From assembly GCF_002934235.1 (NCBI RefSeq), contig NZ_PTIS01000018.1, positions 1-56,911 of the forward strand: a stretch of 56,911 bases of DNA. Reading direction: 5' to 3'. A model generated the notes under the pieces. The model saw only the letters and a list, made by a program, of their open reading frames with translations, had not been told where the DNA came from and made no database searches. The position numbers were made by a program, and so were the translations under genes. Below are positions 17,858 through 27,075 of this stretch, in pieces. Numbering within the stretch: position 1 is the stretch's first letter; each line of letters starts with the position of its first letter. The stretch comes from Clostridium algidicarnis DSM 15099 (lineage in GTDB: Bacteria > Bacillota > Clostridia > Clostridiales > Clostridiaceae).

Positions 17858-18424
17858 TTATCCTATTATTTCACCACAAGCAAGCTTTCTTCCAGAGTTT
17901 CCTGAAGGTTCTGTTCTATAATCATCAGGGTTTTCATGTATTATTATAGATTTTCCTATTATATCTTTAACCTTAAACTTATCCGTAAAAAAGCACATAT
18001 TAGCAATTCCATGATTAGAAAACAGCACCGGAAAATCTCCCGCATGATTTCCATGAGGCTGGTTATAAGGATTCCAATGACCTCCTACAGATTTGAATGG
18101 GTCATTTTTATCGCCTACCTCACAATTTCCAAATTCATGTATATGAAAACCATGTGGACCTATTGGGCTTTTGTTCCCTTCTGCTTTCTTATATTCAGGA
18201 AGTCCAGTAACTTTTACGCATACATTAGTTCCATAAGGTACATCCGTAAAATGCATGTATCCCTTTATGTTTGGAGCAAATGGTCCCCCCTTTATAATTG
18301 CTGTAGCCGTAGAACTCTTAATATTTCTATAGTCAGAATTAAAATTAGTATATATATTATAATTTGTACAAGGCAAATATCCATAATAATTATAAAGGTC
18401 ATATATATATTGATTATTTATCAT
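17858..18424 (-). CDS. Cu-Zn superoxide dismutase family protein, no signal peptide
   Basis: 188 residues. The core has the copper/zinc ligands of the family: GFHIHEFGNC (HxH plus the disulphide cysteine), GGHWNP, PHGNHAGDFPVL (bridging His, zinc His and Asp) and IIIHENPDDY, with RKLACGEIIG closing the disulphide. Unlike most bacterial SodC it has no signal peptide. The first 35 residues are instead rich in Tyr and Asn, a composition seen in spore coat proteins. A coat or cytosolic location is therefore possible. It could dismutate superoxide in a mature spore or during oxygen exposure; activity is inferred from intact ligands. Confidence 0.88.
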   Translation of the reverse strand: MINNQYIYDLYNYYGYLPCTNYNIYTNFNSDYRNIKSSTATAIIKGGPFAPNIKGYMHFTDVPYGTNVCVKVTGLPEYKKAEGNKSPIGPHGFHIHEFGNCEVGDKNDPFKSVGGHWNPYNQPHGNHAGDFPVLFSNHGIANMCFFTDKFKVKDIIGKSIIIHENPDDYRTEPSGNSGRKLACGEIIG

Positions 18425-18489
18425 GTTAAAATCCCTTCATTAATACTTTATAAGCTATATTATGACAAACATCAAATATTTGTGAAACC

Positions 18490-18523
18490 AGAAAAAGACT
18501 TAGTTATTATAATAACTAAGTCT
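18490..18523 (-). terminator. Terminator after argS
   Basis: On the minus strand GACTTAGTTATT pairs with AATAACTAAGTC and is followed by TTTTTC, 18 bases past the argS stop. Confidence 0.8.
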
Positions 18524-18540
18524 ACTTTCTATGTTTATTA

Positions 18541-20235
18541 TTACATCTTTTCTACAGTTTCTACCCCTAATAGCTTAAGTCCACTATTTATTACTATACA
18601 AGTAGCCTCAACTATATTAAGTCTAGCATTTTTTAAATCTTCATCCTCTATATTTAGTATTGAATTAGAATTATAGAACTTATTAAAGCTCTTCGCTACC
18701 TCTATAACATATCTAGTAACTATTGAAGGTTCAAGTTTATCTATAGCTAAAATTATAGCTTCATTAAATCCTTCTAAAGTCTTTACAAGTTCAAACTCTT
18801 CTTTAGTTTTAAGCTTTGAATAGTCCACATTATTACTTCTTATGCCTTCTGCTTTTCTTAGTATGCTTTTTCCTCTTGCATAAGTGTATTGAACGTAAGG
18901 ACCTGTTTCACCTTCAAAGCTTAACATATCATTCCAATCAAAAACTATATCTTTTTCTCTGTTGTTTTTAAGATATGCAAATATTACAGCTCCTATTCCA
19001 AGCTTTTTAGCTACCTCTTCCTTATCTTCAAGATTTGGATTCTTTTCATTTATTATCTCTAAAGTCTTCTTTTTTGTCTCATTTAATAAATCCTCTAGTA
19101 ATACTACATCACCTTTTCTCGTAGATAGCTTTTTGTCTGCAAATTTAACCATACCAAATCCTACATGCTCACAATCATTTGCCCATTCATGTCCCATAAG
19201 CTTTAATGTAGTAAATATTTGTTTAAAGTGAAGCTTCTGAGGGCTACCCACTACATATATATTTTTATAAAAATCATAAGTCTTTTTCCTATACATTGCT
19301 GCTGCAAGATCTCTTGTTGCATATATAGTAGCTCCATCTGCCTTTTTAATCATACATGGTGGCATATTATATTCATCTAACATAACAACCTTAGCTCCAT
19401 TGCTTTCAACAAGTAGTCCCTTACCTTCTAATTCTTCTACAACTGAATCCATTTTATCTCCATAAAAGCTTTCACCTGCATAAGAATCAAATTTAACTCC
19501 TAACATATCATATACCTTTTCAAATTCTTTTAAACTAAGGTCTCTAAACCTTTTCCAAAGTTCTTGCTCCTCTTTTGATCCATCCTCTAATCTTTTAAAG
19601 TGCATTCTAGCTTCATCATCTAATGAAGGATCAATTTTTGCTTCCTCATGGAACTTTACATATATTCTTAAAAGTTCATCTATAGGATTTTTAAGAAGAG
19701 CCTCTTCATCTACCCACTTTTTATAAGCTACTATAAGCTTTCCAAATTGAGTACCCCAATCTCCTAGATGATTTATTCCTATGGCATTATATCCTTGTGA
19801 TGCTAAAATCTTATATAATGAGTTTCCTATAGCTGTAGTGAATAGATGTCCTACGTGAAAAGGCTTTGCTATATTGGGAGATGAATATTCTACTATAACA
19901 TTTTTACCTTTTCCAATGTCTGAAGATCCATAGTCTTCCTTTTCCTTTAATATCTTATCTAAAGTTTCTTTCATAAAACTTTCTTTTTCTACAAAAAAGT
20001 TTAAATAAGGTCCTAAATTTTCAATCCTTTCAAAATCTTCTTTTTCTATTTTATCTTTTAGTTCCATAGCTATAGCTAAAGGTGCTTTCCTTAGAGCCTT
20101 AGCTAATTGGAAACAAGGAAAAGCATAGTCCCCCATATCAGCTTTAGGTGGTATTTCTATAAGTCTTTCTAGCTCCTCGACTTTCATATCTACATGCTTT
20201 GAAATTCTTTCTGCTATGATCTTTTTATAATCCAT
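18541..20235 (-). CDS. argS: Arginyl-tRNA synthetase
   Basis: 564 residues, full length for a class Ia ArgRS. It has the N-terminal Add-1 domain, the HIGH-type motif PFHVGHL near residue 128, a KMSKS-equivalent LSTRKG near 366, and the C-terminal DALR anticodon domain ending [11 protein letters not shown]. It charges tRNA-Arg in the cytoplasm. AGGGAGG precedes the start. The upstream T-box makes expression respond to uncharged tRNA. Confidence 0.97.
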   Translation of the reverse strand: MDYKKIIAERISKHVDMKVEELERLIEIPPKADMGDYAFPCFQLAKALRKAPLAIAMELKDKIEKEDFERIENLGPYLNFFVEKESFMKETLDKILKEKEDYGSSDIGKGKNVIVEYSSPNIAKPFHVGHLFTTAIGNSLYKILASQGYNAIGINHLGDWGTQFGKLIVAYKKWVDEEALLKNPIDELLRIYVKFHEEAKIDPSLDDEARMHFKRLEDGSKEEQELWKRFRDLSLKEFEKVYDMLGVKFDSYAGESFYGDKMDSVVEELEGKGLLVESNGAKVVMLDEYNMPPCMIKKADGATIYATRDLAAAMYRKKTYDFYKNIYVVGSPQKLHFKQIFTTLKLMGHEWANDCEHVGFGMVKFADKKLSTRKGDVVLLEDLLNETKKKTLEIINEKNPNLEDKEEVAKKLGIGAVIFAYLKNNREKDIVFDWNDMLSFEGETGPYVQYTYARGKSILRKAEGIRSNNVDYSKLKTKEEFELVKTLEGFNEAIILAIDKLEPSIVTRYVIEVAKSFNKFYNSNSILNIEDEDLKNARLNIVEATCIVINSGLKLLGVETVEKM

Positions 20236-20382
20236 TTTTATTTTCCTCCCTAACCACTTAATTATTTTTAAAAATAATTAGTTAAATTGCCTTTTAAAAT
20301 GTTGATTTTCAACATAACTTAATATATTTATCTTTGTTATACTATTAAATCCTAAAATATAGAATTAAGTATAAAATAAAAT

Positions 20383-20612
20383 CCGTCTCTTATTAAAATA
20401 ATAAGAGACGGATTCCTCCGCGGTACCACTCCTGTTGATTACTTAAATTAAATAATCCCCTCAAAAACTTAACGCATTTAGCGGCCGCCTTTTATTTTAG
20501 ACAGCTTCTCTGAGTTTCTCTTCTTTTTATATATCTTATAAGGCTTCCACCACATCCTTAATCGCTGTAAGAAATTCTATAAAAGTACTTCTCTCTTCTT
20601 TGAATTTTCATA
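20383..20612 (-). promoter_or_regulatory. T-box riboswitch controlling argS
   Basis: On the minus strand the leader contains the T-box core TGGTACCGCGGA (about 20420-20435), directly followed by a terminator hairpin (AATCCGTCTCTTATT with its complement, then TTTTATTTT at 20383-20415). Upstream is a Stem I with the distal-loop GGATGTGGTGGAAGCC, and a lower internal loop whose 3' side contains GAAGAGAAACTC. An AGA (Arg) triplet followed by A is present there and fits argS, but neighbouring triplets mean the specifier is inferred. About 150 bases separate the terminator from the argS start. Confidence 0.92.
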
Positions 20613-20684
20613 TTAAATTACATTACATTATACACCTGTAACCCTATATTGGTCAATATCAAACAATCTTTAAATTAAAACTAT

Positions 20685-21194
20685 TTACTTTTTAATACCA
20701 TACCCTCCATAAACAGTTTTAGTATCTGCAATAGATATAACTGCCTTTGTGTTGGTATCCTCAATTAATTTTATAACTTCTTTTTTTCTCTTTCGTTTTA
20801 CATGTACAACTATCATCTTTTTCTTTTCATTTATACCTTCAGCCTCTACTAATGTAACTCCTAAATTATCTTTTCTAAGTTTTTCTGCTATTATAATAGC
20901 ATCATTAGCTGAAGCCACTATGCTGATAGTTAAAAGTCCTATTGCTAACTTTTCCTCTAAAAATGACCCCACATAGTTTCCAACAGAGAATCCAAGAGCA
21001 TAAACTACCATTTTAATAGGATCCTCACTTATTCCAACAAGAACAGTACTAACTAAATAAAGCCATATTATAACTTCAAAAAAACCAATGATAGATCCAA
21101 CTACCTTCTCGCCTCTAGTTATAAGTACGGTTCTTAATGTCATAAGTGATACTTCAACTATTTTTGCCAAAAATATCAATACATATAGTACCAT
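20685..21194 (-). CDS. UPF0316/DUF2179-family membrane protein
   Basis: 169 residues. Three N-terminal helices (about 1-20, 30-52, 57-75), with the family signature LRTVLITRGEKVVGSIIGFF, are followed by a DUF2179 domain (about 88-169: ISIVASANDAIIIAEKLRKD, then GYGIKK at the end). The family is widespread in Firmicutes and its function is unknown. AGGAGG lies 14 bases upstream of the ATG, a little far. It is 32 bases downstream of the cysteine desulfidase-like gene and likely cotranscribed. Confidence 0.85.
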   Translation of the reverse strand: MVLYVLIFLAKIVEVSLMTLRTVLITRGEKVVGSIIGFFEVIIWLYLVSTVLVGISEDPIKMVVYALGFSVGNYVGSFLEEKLAIGLLTISIVASANDAIIIAEKLRKDNLGVTLVEAEGINEKKKMIVVHVKRKRKKEVIKLIEDTNTKAVISIADTKTVYGGYGIKK

Positions 21195-21226
21195 AATATA
21201 ATCATATACCTCCTACTACTTTAAAA

Positions 21227-22528
21227 TTATTTACACACCATCATATCTAAAATAACTTTATCTGTATCCACCATACCAGCTGTGGCTAGATTTCCTAAAT
21301 TTTTTATAGTTTGTTCTACACATTCATGTATTATACCATCTTTACAGGATACTTCAATACCATTTGTAGCAAGCACTGCAGATTGAATAGCTGAACTCAC
21401 TGATGTAGAAATTTTCAGTGCACAACCTTGCTTTGCCCCATCACATATCATTCCCGAAAGTCCAGCTACCATGTTTTTAACTGCATGGGAAATTGATTCA
21501 TAGTCTCCACCTAAAAGATAGGTTATGCCACAGCTTGACCCTACTGCTGCCGCCACTCCACACCCACATAAAGCAGATAATCTTCCAAGATAACTTTTTA
21601 TATGAATTGTAACTAAATTACTTATAGCAAGGGCTCTACAAAGTTCTTCTTCGCTACTCCCTAACTTTTCAAACACAGCTACTACTGGTAGGGTACACGT
21701 AAGTCCTTGATTTCCACTACCTGCAGTGGTCATAACTGGTAGTGCACACCCATCCATTCTAGCATCCACGGCTGCTGCTGTTATAGCAATAGCATGAGAT
21801 TCAATGCTATCTGCAAAAATCCCCTTTCCTATGCTTTCATGAAATGTCTTTCCAACCTTTAATCCATATTCATGTTCAATTCCTTCTTTAGCAACTCTTC
21901 TATTCATTTTAGCACCATCTAAAAGAAACTTTATATCTTCAAAGTCTACATTAGTTGCAAAGTTATGTATATCCTTTATGCTGATTTCTATCTTATCATT
22001 GAATTTTGTAATTTCTTCATTTACTCCATCTTCAACTTTATTTTCTTCTTTTTCTTCACTTTCATAAAGAACCTCACCATTTAATGATATGTAAACTATA
22101 TTAGTATGTTCATCTTTTATAATAACTTTAGATTCATCTTGTCCTTTTTTGCATATAACCTCTATGTAAAGCTTACTTTTAGTATCTTTTAGTTTTATCT
22201 TCAAATTATTATCTTTTAAAAACTTTACTGCTTCATCTATATGTTTGTCTTCTATATCCTTTAGAACTTCAAGCTTTGCTTCTGGATTTCCACCAATAAC
22301 CCCAAGGGCCGCCGCTATATCAAGTCCTGTCATTTTTGTCTTTGGTATTCCAACTCCCATACCATTTTTAAGGATATTCCCACTTACTAAAACCTCTACC
22401 TTATCTGGCATAAATCCTAATACATTTTTCGCCTTAGCACTAGCATAAGCTACCGCTATAGGCTCTGTACATCCTAATGCAGGTGCGAGTTCTCTTTTAA
22501 GAAGCTCTATATATTTTATAAAATTCAT
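21227..22528 (-). CDS. UPF0597-family protein, probable L-cysteine desulfidase
   Basis: 433 residues. It belongs to the YhaM/CyuA (UPF0597) family, related to the catalytic chain of iron-sulfur serine dehydratase. Members convert L-cysteine to pyruvate, ammonia and sulfide. Conserved cysteine-bearing segments that would hold the 4Fe-4S cluster are visible: ALGCTEPIA, LCGCGVAAAVGSSCG and GMICDGAKQGCALK. TTAGSGNQGLTCTLP is a further family mark. An AGGGGGAA site precedes the start. A perfect 14-bp palindrome 26 bases upstream suggests local control. No cysteine transporter is next to it. Confidence 0.88.
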   Translation of the reverse strand: MNFIKYIELLKRELAPALGCTEPIAVAYASAKAKNVLGFMPDKVEVLVSGNILKNGMGVGIPKTKMTGLDIAAALGVIGGNPEAKLEVLKDIEDKHIDEAVKFLKDNNLKIKLKDTKSKLYIEVICKKGQDESKVIIKDEHTNIVYISLNGEVLYESEEKEENKVEDGVNEEITKFNDKIEISIKDIHNFATNVDFEDIKFLLDGAKMNRRVAKEGIEHEYGLKVGKTFHESIGKGIFADSIESHAIAITAAAVDARMDGCALPVMTTAGSGNQGLTCTLPVVAVFEKLGSSEEELCRALAISNLVTIHIKSYLGRLSALCGCGVAAAVGSSCGITYLLGGDYESISHAVKNMVAGLSGMICDGAKQGCALKISTSVSSAIQSAVLATNGIEVSCKDGIIHECVEQTIKNLGNLATAGMVDTDKVILDMMVCK

Positions 22529-22553
22529 AAGTATTCCCCCTAATTTAATTGGA

Positions 22554-22567
22554 TAGTGTTAACACTA
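22554..22567. promoter_or_regulatory. Perfect palindrome upstream of the cysteine desulfidase-like gene
   Basis: TAGTGTTAACACTA is its own complement over 14 bases and lies 26 bases before the start codon. This is an operator-like position; the cognate regulator is unknown. Confidence 0.5.
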
Positions 22568-22751
22568 ACATATCCTATGTAAATGTTTACTACCATTATA
22601 ATAACAAATGCACTAGTTATATTCAATTTATATTATAGATTAATGTAGAATTTATTTATTTTTTATAATAACATTGAAAAAAACTGTATTATAAAATAAT
22701 ATAGTATATACTTATATTTGATTGAAATTCATTAAAAGGAGTATGTGTATT

Positions 22752-24260
22752 ATGGAGAAACTGGGCATCATTGATATAGGCTCTAACTCAGTAAGATTGG
22801 TCCTGGCTCAAATAAACGAGAGTGGTTCTTTTCATATTATAGATGAGATAAAAGAAACCATAAGGCTTGGTGAAGATATTGAAATAAATCAAGTTCTCTC
22901 TGAAGATAAAATTATCAAAACTATTAAAACTTTAGACACATTTAAAGCTATTTGTAAATCCTTAAATACTTCAAATATTATAGTAATTGCTACAGAAGCT
23001 GTAAGGCAATCAAAAAACGGGGATTATTTTATTAATAAGGTAAAAAAGGATATTAACTTAGATATTAGGGTCTTAACTGGTATAGAAGAAGCTAATTATG
23101 ATTGTATGGCTATAATTAACAGTATGGACACTGATAATTCATTAATGATAGATATTGGTGGCTCTAGTACAGAAATTGCTTGGATAAAAGAAGGTTATTT
23201 AAAAGAAAGCATAAGTCTACCTTTTGGAACTGTAAATCTTACTAAAAGATTTAATTTAGAAGATATGGTTAGATCTGAAGATGATCAAGCCTTTAAGGGC
23301 TTTGTTATAGAAGAATTAAACAAAATTCCTTGGATTTTGGGCACAAAATTCGATAACATTATTGGTATCGGTGGTGCTATAAGAAATATGGGAAAAATAG
23401 ATAGAGCCATTAAAAAATATCCATTAGATACAGCTCATAATTATAAAATGGATTCTAAAGATATAAACCATATTTATAACTTAGCTAAAAGCAAGAATTT
23501 AAAGCAAAGATTAAAAATAAATGGGTTATCTGCTGATAGAGCAGATATATTTGTAGCTGCAGTATCTTCACTAAATGTTATTATTAATTTACTTCACATA
23601 GACGAAGTAATTGTAAGTGGTAAAGGTCTTAGAGAAGGAGTTTTAGATGAATACATTAAGATTAACTATAATCCAAAAGAGGACATGCTGGAATCATCTA
23701 TAGATGGGATTCTAGAAAGTCATTATGTAAATAAAGTCCATGCTTATAATGTTTATAATTTAACACTTAAGCTATTTGATGATTTAAAAGATCTTCATAA
23801 ATTAAATGACGATTTTATAGATATCCTAAAGACTGGATCCCTTCTTCATGACTGCGGTATAAGTGTAAGATATTATAATCATCATAAACATTCTTTTTAT
23901 ATAATAGTTAATTCTCAGCTAAGAGGCCTTACACATAGAGAATTAGTACTAAGCGCATATATGGCAGCCTATCATAGAAATAATGACTATGAAATAAACT
24001 TATGTCACTTTAGTAGCATAATAAATAGATTAGATTTGTCCAATATTAGAAAGATTGGAATCCTTTTAAGAATATCTGAAGGTTTAGATAAAACTATGCT
24101 AGGTTCCGTAACTAATATAACTACAATTATTGATGATAAATCTGTAACCTTAAAATTAAATGCATCTAGAGACATAGACTTAGAAGTAAGTGAAGCTTTA
24201 AGATGTAAAAATAAATTTTATGAGATTTATGAAAAAGAGTTAATTATAATTCAAGAATGA
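22752..24260 (+). CDS. Ppx/GppA phosphatase with C-terminal HD-like domain
   Basis: About 502 residues. The N-terminal actin-like fold has IIDIGSNSVRLVLAQ, ATEAVRQSKN, TGIEEANYD, LMIDIGGSSTEI and GIGGAIRNMG, the nucleotide-phosphate loops of exopolyphosphatase/guanosine pentaphosphatase. The C-terminal part has an HD-type core (TGSLLHDCGISVRYYNHHKH, RELVLSAYMAAYHR). It would degrade polyphosphate or pppGpp; the sequence does not decide which. I use the ATG at 22752, 10 bases after AAAGGAG; the ATG at 22743 is too close to it. Confidence 0.9.
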   Translation: MEKLGIIDIGSNSVRLVLAQINESGSFHIIDEIKETIRLGEDIEINQVLSEDKIIKTIKTLDTFKAICKSLNTSNIIVIATEAVRQSKNGDYFINKVKKDINLDIRVLTGIEEANYDCMAIINSMDTDNSLMIDIGGSSTEIAWIKEGYLKESISLPFGTVNLTKRFNLEDMVRSEDDQAFKGFVIEELNKIPWILGTKFDNIIGIGGAIRNMGKIDRAIKKYPLDTAHNYKMDSKDINHIYNLAKSKNLKQRLKINGLSADRADIFVAAVSSLNVIINLLHIDEVIVSGKGLREGVLDEYIKINYNPKEDMLESSIDGILESHYVNKVHAYNVYNLTLKLFDDLKDLHKLNDDFIDILKTGSLLHDCGISVRYYNHHKHSFYIIVNSQLRGLTHRELVLSAYMAAYHRNNDYEINLCHFSSIINRLDLSNIRKIGILLRISEGLDKTMLGSVTNITTIIDDKSVTLKLNASRDIDLEVSEALRCKNKFYEIYEKELIIIQE

Positions 24261-24263
24261 CCT

Positions 24264-24300
24264 TTAAGGGAAGTCTAATTAAACTTCCCTTATTATATTT
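24264..24300 (+). terminator. Terminator of the Ppx/GppA gene
   Basis: AAGGGAAGT and ACTTCCCTT with an 8-base loop, then ATTATATTTT. Confidence 0.8.
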
Positions 24301-24385
24301 TAATCTACAACTTATAATTTGGTACCTTGCAATGTATACTACCATATGTTATATTATAGTAAAATTATAAATTAGAGGTGATTAA

Positions 24386-24700
24386 ATGAATGTCCAACTA
24401 AAGAAGGGTGTTTTAGAGCTCTGCGTTCTGTCTGTACTTTCAGAAAAAGATTGTTATGGATATGAATTAGTAAATGAAATATCTAAAAATATTAAAATTT
24501 CAGATGGAACTATCTACCCTATCTTAAGAAGGTTAACCCAGGAAGGCTATTTTACCACATACCTTCAAGAATCGCAGGAAGGCCCCCCAAGAAAATATTA
24601 TAAGTTAACTGATTTAGGGCATGAAACCAAACACAAATTAACCTCAGAATGGTTTGACTTTGTTAAAGCCGTAAGTTCCATAGTAAAGGAGGACAAGTAA
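24386..24700 (+). CDS. PadR-family transcriptional regulator
   Basis: 104 residues with the PadR winged helix: LELCVLSVLSEKDCYGYELV, SDGTIYPILRRLTQEGY, then GPPRKYYKLTDLGH. AGAGGTG precedes the start. It heads a three-gene operon with DUF1700 and DUF4097 proteins, and its last base is the first base of the next start (ATGA-type overlap). In such cassettes PadR usually represses its own operon until an envelope-related or toxic signal relieves it. Confidence 0.93.
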   Translation: MNVQLKKGVLELCVLSVLSEKDCYGYELVNEISKNIKISDGTIYPILRRLTQEGYFTTYLQESQEGPPRKYYKLTDLGHETKHKLTSEWFDFVKAVSSIVKEDK

Positions 24701-25401
24701 TGAGCCAAGATGAATTCCTAAAAATATTAGAAAAAAGTCTTCAAGGATTCTCTACAGATGAAAAAAGAGAAATTCTTTATGACTATGAAGAGCACTTTTG
24801 CTTAGGTAAAGAAAATGGCAAAACTAACAATGAGATAATTAAAGAGCTTGGAAATCCCTTAGATATAGCAAAACATTATAAGAGTAACAGAGTTGCATCA
24901 ATTAATGAAAATCAAAACAATAACTATCGTGAAAATTATAATAACCAAAATTCAAATAATAATTATACTGAAAATAGTAATACACAAAGATCAAAAAAGT
25001 CTAATCCTATGAATGATGATAGTTTTAGCTACTCATACACGCCAAACAAACTTCCTAAGATTCTAATATTTTTACTTTTAACTCCTTTTGTAATCTTGCC
25101 TTCAATAGGTATTATACTAGGTTTATATGGTAGCATATTAGGCTTATTTGCAACATCTTTAGCCGTTGTAATTTCAGGGGTTGCACTCTCTTTAGGTGGT
25201 ATATTTGGTACTACTATACTTGAACTTCAGATAATATCTTTCCCTAATATATCCATGATTCCAATGCCTGCACTGTTATTTGGCGGAATTGGTACCATAG
25301 CTCTAGGAGCACTATTTTTCATAGGAACCCTATGTTTAATTAAACTTTTAAATCGTGGAACATCAAAATTCTTTTCCTTAATATTAAGTTTACTAAAATA
25401 A
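24700..25401 (+). CDS. DUF1700 (HAAS) domain membrane protein
   Basis: 233 residues. Cytoplasmic N-terminal HAAS domain (MSQDEFLKILEKSLQGFSTD through KELGNPLDIAKHYK), a low-complexity Asn-rich linker (about 70-110), then three to four membrane helices (about 123-145, 150-172, 190-215). The HAAS domain is a small helical adaptor associated with PadR regulators, probably passing a membrane signal to the regulator. It is cotranscribed with padR upstream and the DUF4097 gene 18 bases downstream. Confidence 0.88.
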   Translation: MSQDEFLKILEKSLQGFSTDEKREILYDYEEHFCLGKENGKTNNEIIKELGNPLDIAKHYKSNRVASINENQNNNYRENYNNQNSNNNYTENSNTQRSKKSNPMNDDSFSYSYTPNKLPKILIFLLLTPFVILPSIGIILGLYGSILGLFATSLAVVISGVALSLGGIFGTTILELQIISFPNISMIPMPALLFGGIGTIALGALFFIGTLCLIKLLNRGTSKFFSLILSLLK

Positions 25402-25419
25402 TAGAAGGGAGGCTAATCA

Positions 25420-26505
25420 ATGTTTAAAAATAGTAAATTAGTTAGAAAGATCACCCTATACCTTTTATGCACTGTTCTTATTTGTTTCTGGATTACTAAA
25501 ATGATTCTTAATTCCTCTGGATTTGAGCCTAATACTCTGTTTAATGGTTTTGACTCAAACTTCAATATCGGTGATCATTGGAATGGATTTAACTATAAAT
25601 ACAATTATGATGTAAATGAAGAAAAGTCTATAGAACCCTCTAATATAAATAGCATAAAAATAGATATGGTTAGTGCAGATATCAAAGTGTTAATATCTGA
25701 GGATGACAATATAAAAGCCACATTAAAAGGTTATGTAAAATCAAGTGAAGAAGCGTCAAATCCTAAATTAGATATGACAAGTAAAGAAGGTACCCTATAT
25801 ATAACATCACAAAATAACGCGTTTAAAGGTTTTTCTTCCTACTCAATGGATTTAGAACTAGAGATATTTATACCTAAAAGCTATGTTAATGATTTATATA
25901 TAAAATCAACCTCTTCTGATATTTCTATAAATCCCTTAAACTTAAATAATCTAAATATAATTACAACCTCTGGATTTATTGAAGCAGAAGAAATTACAGT
26001 TAAAAGCTTTAATTTTAGTTCTACTTCAGGAGATTTAAATATTAATAAATTAAACAGTACACAAAATGAAATTCAAACTTCTTCTGGTAATATTGAGGTT
26101 CAATCTATGGAAGGTAACTCATCTATAAGTTCTACTTCCGGTGATTTAAATATTGATAGATTAAGCAGTAACCAAAATCAAATTCGAACTACTTCTGGGA
26201 ATATTGAGATTCAATCTATAGAAGGGAACTTATCCCTAAACTCTACTTCAGGAGATTCTTATTTAAAGTATAACAAAATGCCAAATGGAAACATTGACAT
26301 AAGCTCTATATCCGGTAATTTAGAAGTACTTACCCCAAGTAATGCGGAATTCTTCATTAACGCTTCCAGCACTTCTGGTAATATAACATTAAATAAACCT
26401 ATACTAGCAGAAGTAAAAAAAGAGCATCAGGTAAAAGGGGTTGTAGGTTCTGATAATTGTAAAATAAATATAAAGACTACCTCAGGAGATGTAACCATCA
26501 AATAA
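25420..26505 (+). CDS. DUF4097-family beta-helix protein, membrane-anchored
   Basis: 361 residues. One N-terminal helix (about 10-30) anchors it; the rest is extracellular. Residues about 75-361 are DUF4097-type short beta-strand repeats with recurring STSGD, TSGNIE and SISGNLE turns, typical of a right-handed beta solenoid. A 37-residue unit is duplicated (see the repeat entry). AGGGAGG precedes the start. It is the last gene of the PadR operon, likely the envelope-facing part; a terminator follows. Confidence 0.85.
   Translation: MFKNSKLVRKITLYLLCTVLICFWITKMILNSSGFEPNTLFNGFDSNFNIGDHWNGFNYKYNYDVNEEKSIEPSNINSIKIDMVSADIKVLISEDDNIKATLKGYVKSSEEASNPKLDMTSKEGTLYITSQNNAFKGFSSYSMDLELEIFIPKSYVNDLYIKSTSSDISINPLNLNNLNIITTSGFIEAEEITVKSFNFSSTSGDLNINKLNSTQNEIQTSSGNIEVQSMEGNSSISSTSGDLNIDRLSSNQNQIRTTSGNIEIQSIEGNLSLNSTSGDSYLKYNKMPNGNIDISSISGNLEVLTPSNAEFFINASSTSGNITLNKPILAEVKKEHQVKGVVGSDNCKINIKTTSGDVTIK
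26017..26265 (+). repeat. In-frame 111-nt tandem repeat inside the DUF4097 gene
   Basis: Two complete 111-base units (26017-26127, 26128-26238) and the start of a third. Each begins with a close version of AGTTCTACTTCAGGAGATTT and encodes 37 residues (SSTSGDLNI... then TSSGNIEVQSMEGN). The units differ at scattered positions but keep the frame, a recent duplication that lengthens the solenoid. Confidence 0.8.
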
Positions 26506-26507
26506 TA

Positions 26508-26545
26508 AAGTAGCCTCAAATATACAGATTTGAGGCTACTTCTCA
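26508..26545 (+). terminator. Terminator of the PadR-DUF1700-DUF4097 operon
   Basis: AAGTAGCCTCAAAT and ATTTGAGGCTACTT with a 5-base loop, 14-bp stem. Confidence 0.85.
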
Positions 26546-26597
26546 TATAAAGATGTTATAATCTAAGTATCACTTAGAAAGATTGGAGGTGAATTCA

Positions 26598-26666
26598 TTG
26601 GAAAATAAATTAACTAAGTATGTGATATCTAGATTGATTATTCTAAATCCTCTACACTACTTTTAA
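26598..26666 (+). CDS. Possible 22-residue ORF or truncated gene start
   Basis: TTG follows TTGGAGGTG by 5 bases and gives MENKLTKYVISRLIILNPLH, then Tyr, Phe and stop, running into the convergent gene by 29 bases. A strong ribosome site with so short a frame suggests the leftover beginning of a lost gene, or a small peptide. I do not recognise it. Confidence 0.3.
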   Translation: MENKLTKYVISRLIILNPLHYF

Positions 26667-27075
26667 AAATCATCTTAGGAAATTTCTTTTCTTTAATTTG
26701 AATTACTGACTTTTCATAAAGTTCTTGTATTACATTTTTCTTTTGTACAAATACATAGTCATCAAAAAGTATAACTGGATCTTCAATATCCATATAATTC
26801 ATTATAATACCTTCTATAAATTCAATTTCAAAATCTGAGACTAATTGCTTTTCGCTAAAGCTTAGTAGTGCTAATTGATATATCAATTCTTCTCTATTAT
26901 CTTTAATTTTCTCATACTCCTCTATGTCAATAGTCAAATCCAGATTTTCCACTATATTCAGTATAAATTGATAATTCACTTCAGATTTTAATTCTACATT
27001 ATCTTCTATGTATAGTAACCCCTTTTTCTGTAGGCTTTTCATTGCTCTTATAATGCTCCTCAAATTTTCATCCAT
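26638..27075 (-). CDS. Hypothetical acidic protein
   Basis: Not recognised. Starting at the ATG at 27075, 6 bases after GGGAGGTG, it has 145 residues. It is mostly helical and acidic, without signal peptide or membrane helix: MDENLRSIIRAMKSLQKKGL, an aliphatic helix around LIYQLALLSF, and a C-terminal KKFPKMIFKSS segment. The upstream GTG at 27096 is rejected because it lies before the ribosome site. It is a single gene converging on the DUF4097 operon. Confidence 0.65.
   Translation of the reverse strand: MDENLRSIIRAMKSLQKKGLLYIEDNVELKSEVNYQFILNIVENLDLTIDIEEYEKIKDNREELIYQLALLSFSEKQLVSDFEIEFIEGIIMNYMDIEDPVILFDDYVFVQKKNVIQELYEKSVIQIKEKKFPKMIFKSSVEDLE

Noticed and set aside
17936-18676. 246-codon plus-strand ORF across the SOD gene and the argS end
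   Set aside because: It crosses two well-supported genes and a terminator, has no ribosome site and no recognisable domain.
26017-26265. Non-coding tandem repeat
   Set aside because: The 111-base period keeps the reading frame and encodes solenoid turns, so it is protein-coding duplication.
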